64,000 nt of DNA from NCBI GenBank assembly GCA_022885665.1, contig JAGQDJ010000009.1, positions 62,001 to 126,000 on the forward strand. The letters are read 5' to 3'. This document shows positions 1 through 11,276 of the stretch, piece by piece; the first letter of the stretch is position 1, and every line of letters begins with the position of its first letter. Below the pieces are notes generated by a model. It did not search any database. It was not told the origin of the DNA and saw nothing but the letters and a program-made list of their open reading frames with translations. The position numbers and the translations under genes are program-made. The stretch is from Triops longicaudatus (taxonomy: Eukaryota > Arthropoda > Branchiopoda > Notostraca > Triopsidae).

Positions 1-767
1 ATGCAATAACTCTCCTGAAGTTTTTACTTAGTTCTCGTTTTAATTGTCGTGGAGTTTCAGGAATTAGAAAAGCTCTGTCCTACTCCTAGGTAGATGCGGT
101 CAGGTTGTCAACGGATTCAGTTGTATGGGGGGATACACAGGGTATAAGAAGAGTACTGCAAATTGGCAGTAAAGAATGGAGATTGACAAAGAATTTTGAT
201 ACTTGGCTTGGTTTCCGACTGCAGTTATTCGAGAGGATCTTTTTCTATCCACTTTGCAAACTGAACGAATGTTTTCGTGATATCTGGACCAAAACGTAAT
301 TATTGTTCGGCTAGCCACTATTGGTTTTACATACCACGCCTCCAATGCTCATGAGTTTTGTTCTCGGAATGGTTGTCTTGTATGAATGTGTCTCAGTAGA
401 AGTAAATAACCCAAAATGAATTCAAGTGGTTCGAGTTTGGATAACACAGCCCGAAGAAAATCGCAATCAAAACGTCTTATAATTTGGTTCTGAGAAGATC
501 TTTAGTTTGAGAGGACTGAAAATGTTGAAATAGGTTTCGCCTTACCAGACATTTTTAGGACTTGTTTTTCTTTTCTTTCGTTTTTTCGTCGAATTTTGCA
601 TTTAATGTGTGAAAAAAGTAAATTGCGGCTAAATAAGGAGTGGTTCCAGTACAGTAAAGATATTTTTTTTTCGTTCTGGACTCACGAATGAGGCAAACTT
701 TGACTTTATTTCAACTCGAGGATGCATAAAGTACAAAAATAACACGTTGTTTCTTTTATTCCTCTAG
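1..767. other. Intron of the Pax gene (no exon seen)
   Basis: The following exon opens in the middle of a paired domain straight after a polypyrimidine tract and CTAG, so this stretch is most simply the 3' part of the intron before it. I found no second paired-domain piece here. The two open frames near 100-345 have no recognisable protein similarity. Confidence 0.6.
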
Positions 768-1508
768 GTGGTGGGGTATATTAAAGAGCTGAAAAACAAA
801 GATCCTGGTATTTTCGCATGGGAAATCCGAGACCGCTTACTGGCAGACGGAGTCTGTGACAAATTCAATGTGCCTTCCGTCAGCTCTATATCTCGCATTC
901 TCCGAAACAAGATTGGCTCGCTTCATTCATCTGTTTTGGTTATGCCGTATAACAAAGGCCATACAGGAACGCGGGAGTCTTGTTTAACACCGTACAACCC
1001 CTTGTATACCAGCAATTACCCCAACTCTTGTCCCACGACCCCGACTTGCGGCCCGAACGACGTGAGTTTCAACCCAACCCGATGCGCGGAGCCCAACTCC
1101 CTTTCCCATGCGAGTTTAGCACCCATGTCCGACGCAGTGAACGCTACAGCAACAGCGAATGTCCGACCGGGAGTAACGCCGACTAGTTCACATTCAAACG
1201 GTGCCACGTTACCTCGATCGCAGCCGTGGAACGCCTCGCACCATCCTCATCACCACCCAGCTTTCCAAGAATTGTTGGGTTTGGGCATGAATATGGGTGT
1301 CGGACTACGGTCGGTGAATTCATTAGGGATGGGTATGGGACAAGCTCACCACAGTGCCAACGGAATGACCCATCCTTACAACTACAACTATTACATGTAT
1401 TTACGACCATGTTCTCCGCCAAATGCCCTGCAAAGTTGCATGCCGCATACCAACGTGTGCAATAGTCTTCATGCGTCACCCAATGATGCCAACTATAGTG
1501 CCAATTGA
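768..1508 (+). CDS. Poxm: Pox meso / Pax1-9-type paired-domain transcription factor, last exon (partial)
   Basis: This exon encodes the C-terminal part of a paired domain, a sequence-specific DNA-binding module of nuclear developmental regulators. The frame opens VVGYIKELKNKDPGIFAWEI and runs on to SVSSISRILRNKIGSL, the helix-turn-helix recognition part of the RED subdomain. The remaining about 190 residues are low-complexity, rich in Asn, Ser, His and Pro. Near the end, HPYNYNYYMYL resembles the YNYYMY-type C-terminus I recall for insect Pox meso; with the lack of any homeodomain this favours Pax1/9 over Pax2/5/8 or Pax6. The exon begins after TTTATTCCTCTAG in phase 0. The true start, the PAI subdomain and the rest of the gene lie upstream of the window. 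Stop is TGA at 1506-1508. Family assignment is secure; the Pox meso subgroup is likely. Confidence 0.88.
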   Translation: MVGYIKELKNKDPGIFAWEIRDRLLADGVCDKFNVPSVSSISRILRNKIGSLHSSVLVMPYNKGHTGTRESCLTPYNPLYTSNYPNSCPTTPTCGPNDVSFNPTRCAEPNSLSHASLAPMSDAVNATATANVRPGVTPTSSHSNGATLPRSQPWNASHHPHHHPAFQELLGLGMNMGVGLRSVNSLGMGMGQAHHSANGMTHPYNYNYYMYLRPCSPPNALQSCMPHTNVCNSLHASPNDANYSAN

Positions 1509-3487
1509 TAGTGAGTGTCGTGTTCATTTTGAACAAATAGTGGGCCAAAAAATGTGTTCTAAGCCGGTATCTGTGTGTTTGTAGTGACATTGTTTCCCTC
1601 TTTTGTTGCAAGTGCAATATGCTCGTTTGATTTGTGACTTGTCGTATTAGAAGTCTTGAAGTTGCTCTTCATAATAGACTTTCCCTCACCCTTGTATTAT
1701 AAAACCCTTATGTGCCTTGAAACTACCTGTAATAAGGATCAAACTCTTTTAATGTGCTTTGTGAACCGGAGTTACCAATACACCAGTGCATACCTGGGTT
1801 ATCTTGCTGTGCTGCGGCATACCGTCAACTGGGGTTCTTCTGAATACGTGGGGTACCTTCGAACATTTAATGGAAAACGTTCGGTATCTACTGCACCTCA
1901 ACTATGACACGCAAAGCACAAACTAGGTGGCATCAGAACCAGCAATGAACGAGTTTTTTTTTCACAGTTCGTAACAGTAAGAAGTTGAAAGGAGAAGACT
2001 TCTTAGACTGTTTTAGTGTCTTTGAATTTTCACTATCGAAAGGTAGCTTTGACCTATTTATGTGAGCTATGACAAATGTTTCTGTCACTCATACTAAAAC
2101 ACAATGATTTTTGCCTCCAGGCAAATCCAATGTTCCGAGGTTGCCCAGTGAACTGCGAACCTTGATCGTGTAATACCTTATTTGTTTTCGGAGTAGAGCG
2201 CATCGCGGTCAGGAAAACCGCGACTTGACTTGAAAAAAGGGCATGAAAGTATAACTCAAACCAAACCACTTCCAAAGCTGAACACACTATGGACAGGCAA
2301 GGCTAACGAAGTAATAGAGATCGTAAAACGGGCTGTGAATTAAGACAATGAAAGGAATAGAAGTTTTCAGGTTTGATTTCCTCTTTTTCTGCCTTTCTCT
2401 TTCGTTTATGTTTTTTTCTTAAATAACTGGTCGTTTTCTTGAGAAAATGGTCAAACCTTTTCAACTGATTTACACAAACAATAGCAAGGAGGACTTCTCT
2501 ATAGAACTGCTATTTCTTGGTTTTCATTGTGCAATTTCTTACGTGTATTTTGTATTCTACAAAATCGAAGCTTTTTTTTCTTTTAGTCCAAAAATTACCC
2601 GAAACGCCAAGAAAATAGTGTGCTTTTTAGTTTAAATGACCCCTGTTAAGGTTATTGGTCCATGCGACAGTGTGACAAATGGGAAGTCTTAGCTGGTAAG
2701 CTTCAGTGACTATACACTGTAAAGAAATGTCGGACAAGACAAGACTTGTTGTAAGTGAAATTTAAACATTCAAATTCGCCCAGCAGAGTGGCCCGATGGC
2801 CCGGTACGCTGATAAGCATCTGCAGTCTCGCACGGAAAAGCGAATTGACCGATTGCGCAAGTCCACAGTCTTGTAGAAATGACCATTCATCCTTGGGTCC
2901 TGGGTCCGGAACACTACGCCACCTGGTTTTGGTGAAAGATCTTTCCAGCGTTCCACGTTTAAATGCCACAATCGTTCCAATGCATGACCATTTATTAACT
3001 GAAGAAGAAAAGTTCAATCCACACATAACTGTGATCATAGAGTACATGTATAAGTGGCAGAATTTAAATACTCAGCCAGGGGCGCAAATTCCAAAATTTT
3101 TCATTAAAATTTTCTTTCAAACTTTCTATCACTGTTGCTTATATAGAACAAATCTTTCGGCCAGGGGGTGGCAAACGCACCCCTGGCTCATCCCGAAATG
3201 CCGCCACTGAGTACATAAGCCATCCATCATGATGAACAGATCCAGAAGCCCTGTATTTAAAGGAATACGTTAGAAGTGAATCAATTATCTTTTTCAAAAG
3301 TTGCTGTACTGCATTTTGAAAACTCCCGCGCTACCTTTAGAACTCAGTCACAAAGTTTCCTCTGAACTGAGATTCCTATCTAGTATGGCAAAATTAACGG
3401 AACTCAAAACAAAACTGGAACGAAAATAACAACACTGAGAAGAAGGCGCGTAGGTCCGATTATTTTTTCCCTTAGATTTTAAATCAA
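1509..3487. other. Intergenic region between Pax and MUS81
   Basis: No convincing gene. It should contain the Pax 3' UTR and the MUS81 promoter. The longest frame (2755-3210, +, 151 codons) has no recognisable domain and reads through a segment at about 3077-3206 whose ends look like worn hAT-type transposon termini (CAGGGGCG on the left; CAGTGGCGGC on the right in reverse complement). Confidence 0.5.
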
Positions 3488-6193
3488 ATGAGCTTAACAC
3501 GAGCAACAAGCACACCTAGGAGTAGTAAGAGACGAAGACGTGTTACTGTTAGACCAAAGTCGTGTCCGAATCCCCTCTTTGAGAAATGGCTGGAGGAGTT
3601 GCGAGCTGAAGCCGCACAAAACGATTCAAACATGAGATTCATTTACGGCAAAGTACTACTCCGTAGCACTAAAATGTTTGTGATTAATTTCTGTTTGTAT
3701 TTCAAATTAGGCTCTTCAATCATTACGCATGTATCCGTTACCTCTGATGAGCGGGAAAGAGTGTAAAATTTTGAAAAACTTTGGTGATAGTCTCTGTAAC
3801 CTTCTGGATAGAAAATTAGCAAAATATCGCGAGGAAGGGGGTAATAAAATTTCCGAAATTTTAAGTCCGAAAATTATCTCAAGTTTTCGCTTCAAGGTAT
3901 TTTTCCTCCCCCTTGCACTTTTATTACCAATAATGATGACGATGATGAGCCTGCTAGCAAGCCACCGAAACTTAGAGAAAAAGCAAGAGTACGGACAAAC
4001 GGAGAACTGACTGCACCTACTAAGAAATCAAAGTTGTATATTCCAGCCAAAAGGTCTGGAGCATATGCAATTATAGTCACCTTGTATAAACAGTCTTTAC
4101 TTCCCGAGTCTAGAGGTAATTGTTTCCTTAGTAAACCTGATCAGTCTATACTAACGGTTGATATTTTATAATCTTTGGAAGGATATTTAACGAAGGAAGA
4201 GCTACTAAATCTCGCCCAGCCGCTGTGCGACACATCATTTTTCCGTCCAGAGGGAGCTAGCAATGACTATTACACGGCATGGTCATCCATGAGGCTGTTA
4301 ATAAAGAAAGGTCTTATTCTCAAGCAAAGCTCTCCTGCCAAGTATAAAACGACAAATCAAACTGTTGAGTTGTGTACCAAGTTCAAGTGCGAATTCTACT
4401 CATCCTAGATACACCCTCTCCGAAGAAGGAGAGAACCTAGCAATTAAGCTCATCGCTGCCGATAATGATGACGAACAGGACACCGAACCAGTTAAGGATA
4501 CTGAACCAGTCGAGCAGGTGAACGATGAAATTATACCTCTAGAGAGCCCGTCGCATGCAATAGAAAAATCGCCGTCTTTGTCTGTAAACGGCGCCTGTGC
4601 CAGAGGTATATTGTCAGGTCTTAAACTTGCAAACTTTTCAAAGAAAACACCCTAATGCTTCTTATAGAATTCACGTACGCATACATCAGCAAGCAAGGTG
4701 AAGAAGTAAGACAACAAGATTTGGCGCTTGTCCGGATAGACGATGACGGATTTGTTGGTTTCCTAGTAAAATGCGACTTGCAATCATTGAGTCGAACTGG
4801 CAAGCAATATCGTTGCGAAACGAGAATGTAGTAATAGATATTCAAAAGTAAATTTTCCTTTTCTTTATTGAAGTCCATCTCAGGAGCTCTGGTGAAACAC
4901 TCGTGTATTTACGTGACACCGACTGTGATCTGTTGGCACCGGTTCCCTCCAGTCAGGCTAACTCCTTTTCTCGTACTTCTTCTATTCCCTCATCGTTCGC
5001 ATCTACATCAAGCTCGAAACGTCTACAGTCGCAAATATCAACCGCTTCAGCCACTACGAGCTTCAGTAGAAGTTCTTCATCGTCAAATTTGGTTTCTGCT
5101 GCTTCAGTCACGACGACGTCTTGCATGTTATACCCGGGCGAGTTTGATGTAGTTTTATGTGTTGATACTGCAGAAACCTGCGGGTAAATATGCTGTCTGA
5201 AAGGTCTTTTTCTTATTTTGCTTATCAAACGCCGCAACTTTGCTCAGTGCTCAAGGTGGAGGACGCAGCACTCAGAAAGACCTTACGTTGGGAGAGTTGC
5301 AACGCCAAGGCGTACCTTATGAAACACGAAAGTTAAATGTCGGAGATTACGTATGGATTTGCAAGCCAAAGAATTCCAATAACCAAGAATTAGTACTGCC
5401 TTACGTCATCGAACGCAAACGCTTGGACGACTTGGGCAGTAGCATAAAAGATGGACGTTTCAAGGAGCAAAAAGTATGTTGAAGATACATTTTTACGTTA
5501 TCTCTTCAATGCTATCTCTTCAATTTCTTCATTTTGTTATCAAGTTCCGGCTCAAATCTTGTGGTATGTCTGTGATTTACTTGGTCGAAGACCTACCTTC
5601 GCGGCAGCATTTAGGACTACCAGAAAGTACTGTTCTTCAAGCTATTGCTAACACACACATAGTCGACAGAATTAATGTCAAATTGACTAAGGGTATCCGA
5701 GAATCGGTAGCCTACCTTAATTTAATGACGCGGCAGTTACAAGAGAAGTATCAAGTAAAAAGCAACACAAATACAAAATATCCGATACGTGTTATCAATT
5801 AAATGTTCTAGAAGCAAGTTTTGCAAAATGGCGAGTCGCTTATCACATTTGCGGAATTTAATGTGCAAGGAGTTAAGAATAAGGTATTTATGAAAAGAAA
5901 ACAATGCTGATTAATCAGTTTTTTCCTAAATTTCTGATTAGCCCATGACGGTATCGGACCTATTTGCCAAACAACTGTTGCAGTTCAGCGGCATTTCCGC
6001 TGATAAAGTACGTGCGATTGTCGACCGTTACCCTACACCGTCACGACTGAAAGCTGCGTTGGACCAATGTTGTTCTAATCTAGAGAAAGAGCGTTTACTT
6101 TCTAATATACCATATGGCAAAACCAAACGAATGTTGGGACCAGCTTTGAGCAAATCGTTAGCTTGGTTTTATTCAAGATCAAACTTAGAATGA
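3488..6193 (+). CDS. MUS81: MUS81 structure-specific endonuclease subunit
   Basis: MUS81 is the catalytic partner of EME1. The heterodimer cuts replication-fork, 3'-flap and Holliday-junction intermediates in the nucleus. I read about ten exons: 3488-3652, 3711-3840, 3897-4115, 4182-4341, 4409-4605, one from 4668, then several to 6193. Landmarks in order are CPNPLFEKWLEEL with ALQSLRMYPLPL and LKNFGD (N-terminal HhH), GAYAIIVTLYKQ and YLTKEELL (winged helix), PGEFDVVLCVDTAET, the XPF-nuclease signature VIERKRLDDL, then YLVEDL, LPESTVLQAIANT and a C-terminal HhH ending GPALSKSLAWFYS. Catalytic ERK-x3-D is intact. A Ser/Thr-rich linker of about 50 residues (near 4960-5120) precedes the nuclease domain. 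The junction between the exon at 4668 and the next (about 4830-4880) is uncertain. The ATG at 3488 is the first in frame with the family N-terminus. UGP converges on it from the other strand. Confidence 0.95.
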
Positions 6194-6556
6194 GATGCCA
6201 ATGTTTCGGGTTCAGTTGCGGTAGGGGAAATAAAATTCAAACGTTTTTTAATAAGTCTTCTTTATTGCTCAACAAGTGTTTTAAAATACATTGCAACATC
6301 TATAACACAAGAATAAAAACTCTACGAAACAACGCAAAACCGACAAGAAGCTTTTCATACGTAACTAGAAATATCTTATGACACTAAACAGGACTACTGT
6401 GTTTATTGAGCTTGTGCAATCTTTGCTGCTCTCTTTCCTACAGCTCGCCTCACAACCTTCGGCTGCGTTAGTCCAGATCCGCGAACTCTCTAAAAGCTAC
6501 CCTGTGACTTGGTCACGCTTGGTGGCCTTAAGTTCCCTCCAACTAACAAACGAAGA

Positions 6557-8705
6557 CTAATGATCCAAAATACGTAGATTACCCGAGACAATCTTATTCT
6601 CAAGTAATGCGCCCGAAGGAATATCGATACGGTCACCATGGTTCGCAATAATTATTACGGTGCCCTACAATAAATGTGAACATAAAACTTAAAAATGTGC
6701 TCATTTACATGAAACGTGAGTCTTACTCTAATGGAGACACCTCGGCCGAAGGTAACATCTCCAGATACGGTCAAGTGGTCCAGATCCAGCATATCAGGTA
6801 TGGTTGCGAAGCGTTTCAAGAATTCACTAACTTTGGCAAAATGGTTGTCCCCAAGCTTGATGAGGGGCGTGGTCGGGAAGCTACGGAGAGGACTCATAGT
6901 CAAGGTGCCATTCTTCAGTGAGTAGAGATTGCTCATGACCAACAACAAGTCAGACGTCTTCTTCACGGGCAAGAAACGGCTACGTGGCACATTCAAACCT
7001 ATGGAACCATGTATGGAATCATGGAACTTATTCGTTTAACGTAAGAATCTCTATTTCCTTACCCACTCCACCTTCGAAACATTTCATAGCCGAACCGACA
7101 GCCGTTTCTAGCTGCAAAACGTTCAAACCGTTGGCAAGGGTCTTCGGGTTGAGAATAACTTCCATATCCAAGGTGCCGTCATCCACAATGCGTTTAATGC
7201 TCGACAGCTTGATCCACAAGTTATTGGTATTGAAAAACTTGAAAGTTTTGACGGACTTGAAGTCATCGACATGCTCTTTGGGCACTTGAGCAATTTCAAG
7301 CAATCGCAGTTTGTTCTCATATTGAATTAAGGTACCACCCTAGATAAAAGAAAGTTTAAACATTTTGGTTAAGCATGCTAGGATAAGAATTTCTTTAATT
7401 TTTCTAACGTTAAAGGCTGGAGTTGCGCACAAAAAATTAGTAACTCCTACTGGGAACTACGTCACTGTGATGTTATCGTTGCGAATTTCTTTTATTTTTT
7501 TTTTTAAGTATTTCGATTTTGTTCAAATTTATGTGACCAGAACTGTAGCAACCATAACATCCGACGAAAGAGAATTCTAAAAAAGAAAAAGTAAGAACTA
7601 CAAGGCAAAAAGCTTACTTTGACGTCAGCCCTTGTTTTATCTGTAACTTCCATTAAAAACTCAGGGCGCGAAGAACCATTCTCAGGCGAAAACAACGAGT
7701 TAAGAATGTTCACATCCACAGTGGCTCCCAAGTTATCGATGTTAGAAATAAAACAATATTCCCTCCCTTGGTTGATAAAATCTTCAAGCAGCTTCGAATT
7801 ATAAAAGGATTCATAAAAATCTCCGTGACCAGGAGGATACCACCTACAAAAAACAGTTTAGTGTAAGATCTACAAATAATAAAAAAATAGAAAAAAAAGC
7901 GGTACACTGCTAAATACTTACGCCTCTAAGTCAGCTTCCGTTGAGCATGTGCGAGCAATGGGCATCAAAGATTCTTTGTTAATGCGAGGATAGCGGCTTT
8001 GATTAAACGTATAAATGCGGACGTTGAAGTTGGCATACTTGCGAATAACCTTCTCAGTATCTTCGTCAGTATTGAACGAGTTCATAAGAACAAGTGGCAC
8101 GTTAGTGTTGAAAGTTTTGTTTAAGTTCTGCACACAACAAAAGATTTTAACTTAAAGAGGAAAATTATCATACAACTTTACCTCAATCTGCTGGACGGTA
8201 AGATCAAGGAAAGTCAGATCGTTTCGGACGGGGATCACCGATTTGGGGCCTTGGCAACCCATAGAAGTGCCCAAGCCACCGTTCAATTTTACAACAACCA
8301 ACTTGTTGAGCATAGAGCTCACTTTCTCTGCATTGGGAATTGGCAGAGAATTGTAATCAAGTACCTGAAACATAATTTCAATAAAGTATTCAACTTTAAT
8401 TTTAAGAAACCTTACGGATCCTTCTGGCAGCTTCTCAATTTTGTCCCATTCAATCGCAGAAGAAGCTTCTTGCAAATATCGAGCGAACAAGCGTCTGAAT
8501 CCATCGAATTCTCTCCGGGTCGACTACACCTCAATTACGATTAACTATCTTTGTTTTAAATGTAAAACCGTTCTACCTCTCGATGCGATTCCGGGGCTGT
8601 TTTGAGCAGCTTTTCAAGCTCCTGGGCCAACTGAACTAACGCATCGCGTTTCGTAAGCTCTTTGAAAGTTGTAGAATCAGAGCCGGACCGCTTATGGCCG
8701 AACAT
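6557..8705 (-). CDS. UGP: UTP--glucose-1-phosphate uridylyltransferase (UDP-glucose pyrophosphorylase)
   Basis: This enzyme makes UDP-glucose from glucose-1-phosphate and UTP in the cytosol, feeding glycogen, glycan and, in arthropods, trehalose and chitin synthesis. Reading the minus strand from 8705 down, conserved blocks appear in order: FKELTKRDALVQLAQELEKLL; LNKLVVVKLNGGLGTSMGC, the nucleotide-binding loop; PKSVIPVRNDLTFLDLTVQQ; TDVP-like PLVLMNSFNTDEDT; IYTFNQSRYPRINKESL; WYPPGHGD; NIDNLGATVD; EFLMEVTDKTRADVK; FNTNNLWI; LNVLQLETAVGSA; NVPRSRFLPVKKTSDLLLV; LDHLTVSGDVTFG. The last exon, 6557-6664, ends VSGNLRILDH-stop, as in animal UGP2. There are about nine exons with short introns; phase joins at 6664/6727 and near 6997 fit. 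A TTTTTTGCAG acceptor directly before the ATG at 8705 implies at least one more 5' exon (see the next entry). Confidence 0.96.
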
Positions 8706-10037
8706 CTGCAAAAAATACAATATCCAAGAAGATAAGTCTCAAGAAGATATGGGGATCTCGCTAAGAAACGCGAGACGGAATTGTGACGTGAGCACGGATA
8801 CTTGTACCTCAGAAAAGCCAGTTATGACCGAAAAATGGTTCATAGTCATTAAGACCCTAGCTAGTGCACACGTTGCATAGGATAGCTTTACGTACACTGA
8901 ATGTTTGCACCCTAATCGTAACGCATATATGCTGCTCGTTCTTATCATTGTAAGCAGAACGATAGCAAAGGGGAAAAAGGTTGTCTACGCCCCACCTTAT
9001 TAACAGCAATCTCGATTGGTACAGCTTGGATTTGTAACATGACAATAAGTATCTCTTAACGCAACGTTATGTACAGATACTCAAGAAATTGAACGGTCAC
9101 ATTACATACAATAAGCACGCTTCATAGAATGCATATTTCCACGTCACCGCTCGACGTAACCGGACCGAGTACTGCGTGCCTATAGGCACGAATGACGTCC
9201 CCTCTTACACATTGAGGTGTTAGTTTCTATGCTGCAAAATATTAGGATCATATTTCTTCAAGCGACAGTAACACTTTGGATAACCGCAGTTCCGCTAGAG
9301 AATGAATACCCTTTATGAGATATTATTGTATGTCTCATTTGCAAGCTTCATGTCTCTGCTGGCAATATCGACGGAACAGCCTTGAAACGACCTTGGTAGC
9401 CGACCAGGTCGACTATAACACATAGTTATACATGTAAATGAATTACTCTTTACAAAATAATTAAATTACGGTTGATTCAATTTGAAAATTCCTACGCATT
9501 ACACAAGCAGTAGACTGACAACGGATAAGTTCCAGAAAAGCCAGGGACGGACAGAAATGATAATCATCTCAATAAAGTAGTCCGCGCTCAAAAAAAAAAC
9601 AGACATGTATGAACAATTTGCGTCCACGTATCCGGAATCCGAAAAAGTACCTACCGCTTTACGTTCTGCGTGAGTTGTCATGATAATTCCAGCCACAAAC
9701 TTGGAAACCGTTCACTTCATTTACGAGAAGAAAATGGTCTGTTGACATCCGCTGCCCGTGGACTTAGCAGCCATTACAGAAGGGGTGGGGTTAAAAACTA
9801 AGGCCAATCACAGAATTCAGCAACATCGCAAAGCACGAATTCGGTTTTTAGTCGAATGCTAATAGTAGTTACCCTAAAAGGAGTTCAGTTTTTTATATGT
9901 AGATTTGAAAAAACATATTTTATGTTCCGACAATGTACACGATAAGTAAGCTTTTTCAAGACAATTACGCACACAGTATTATCTCGTAGTGGGTCACACG
10001 CGTTCTTAGAAATGAGGAGGTTATCGACCTTTTTGGT
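8706..10037. other. UGP 5' intron or leader, and gap to the secreted-gene cluster
   Basis: No complete gene is visible. On the minus strand, 9696-9655 reads MAGIIMTTHAERKA followed by GTAGGT. Spliced to 8705 it would join UGP in phase 0 and add 14 residues, so it is a candidate alternative first coding exon. Otherwise the region is AT-leaning sequence without recognised motifs. Confidence 0.4.
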
Positions 10038-10548
10038 TCATGGAAGACCAAGTGCGTAGGGGTTAACTTCTCCTACACGTAGTCCGGTATATTTAGGAGG
10101 AAGAAACCATATTCTTCTTGGTGGAGGGTGAGGGATGATAGCAAGAGGCACAACGTTCGTAACGACGGCAATGGGCGGTCCCAGCGGAAGGCGCTGTATG
10201 TTTGCCGGCGATGAAATAAAGGAAGCTGCCGCATCCAAGTTGGCTAACCAGTCAGCGTTGGAGTCCCTTTTTTGTCGTTCAAAACGAGATGTATTCAACA
10301 GTATGGTATGACTGCGATTCGGATGAACCCCATCCTTGTGCGTCCGCAATACGTGACGCAGGTGACTTGCTTCACAGATGATAAAAATACAGCCAAGGCA
10401 AGTTGCAAACACGACACAATGGAACACCTAGATAGAAATTTTGTTTAGCAAACGCTAAGTAATTATTGTGTACTGGCCATGGTAAATCGCATTCATTATT
10501 TCCAAAAGTCTACGATACCTTTAACCCCAAGTCGCCGCTTTGAAACAT
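10038..10548 (-). CDS. Small secreted protein A (unrecognised family, furin-type site)
   Basis: I do not recognise this family. Two exons on the minus strand, 10548-10519 and 10427-10038, join in phase 0 to give about 139 residues. The first exon codes only MFQSGDLGLK and ends AAG|GTATCG. The second opens after TTTCTATCTAG with a strongly hydrophobic stretch (VFHCVVFATCLGCIFIICEA), forming a signal peptide or anchor with cleavage likely after CEA. A basic site RFERQKR|DSNAD lies about 40 residues downstream and fits furin-type processing. The mature part contains a Pro/Val/Ile-rich run (LPLGPPIAVVTNVVPLAIIP, then PPPRR) and ends NPYALGLP. It is transcribed away from secreted gene B. A cuticle or extracellular-matrix role is inference only. 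Confidence 0.6.
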
Positions 10549-11276
10549 GATGGATCCAAGGTTAGCAAATAATTGCGAATATAGTTGGAGTTTATTTACG
10601 GTTAATTCTGCCTCGCGTCGAAGTAACTATAGTATTGACTCTTTTCGATATCTAATCGAGAAACTCTTGAGTATATGTTATAATTAGAGACACTGGAACT
10701 AAAGGTCACTCTAGGTCATGTCAGGACACAGCTGCCCCCCTCCTGTGGGAGCTTTTCTCGGGTTTCTCTTCCTTCTCAGAAAGGAAGTAACCTGGGACCA
10801 AAAAATCCGCCTTTCTCGGCAAAGGGTGCCTCCATTTGTAGCATCCCCTTTTCCGTTATAAGCCTAAACCTTATTCAATTCGTTATGAATCAGAGTTGGA
10901 AAACCGCTAATTCGACAGCAAGTCAACAAATGCTTCTCGCTCCCACTTTAACCCTCTGAGATAAGACCCTTCATTGCAGGTGACTTGTAAGCATGCAATT
11001 TGTCAAGATTTTCTCCAAAACAAGTGCTTGACCTTCTCCACCTTAGCATAACTCTCAAGGTGAAGAGGGAAAATCCGGTTGGAAAGGGAACAATGCAGGT
11101 CAAGGGGCCGATCTAGTCTGGCGAAACGTTCAAAGCCTTGTAATACGGAAATCCCATTTATATAATTTTCTAACAATTTCAATTTCTCTTTTCTCTCCTC
11201 GTGCGTAGCTATTTAAAGCTCGTTGCTTTAGAATTAAGCTACTACAGTTTAACATTTTTATCCATTGAAACTAGTC
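10549..11276. promoter_or_regulatory. Shared upstream region of divergent secreted genes A and B, with a DR4 element
   Basis: Genes A (minus) and B (plus) are transcribed outward from this 730 bp gap. At 10703-10718 the plus strand carries AGGTCA-CTCT-AGGTCA, a perfect direct repeat of the nuclear-receptor half site with 4-bp spacing. DR4 elements are bound by several receptors, including EcR/USP. A further AGGTCA-type half site is near 11097, and TGACCTT is near 11030. Gene B's core promoter is TATTTAAAG at 11210-11218, with an initiator-like CTACAGTTT about 30 bp on. Binding is inferred from sequence only. Confidence 0.45.

Noticed and set aside
428..440. GGTTCGAGTTT as a tRNA B box (also GGTTCGAGTCA near 14670)
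   Set aside because: No A box or acceptor-stem pairing at the right distance in either place; no tRNA gene was found in the window.
1183..1617. 144-codon open frame antisense to the Pax exon
   Set aside because: It is the reverse-complement shadow of a low-complexity coding exon and has no domain, acceptor/donor layout or signal peptide of its own.
2755..3210. 151-codon plus-strand open frame upstream of MUS81
   Set aside because: No recognisable protein, runs through transposon-like sequence, overlaps antisense frames of similar quality, and shows no splice or promoter context.
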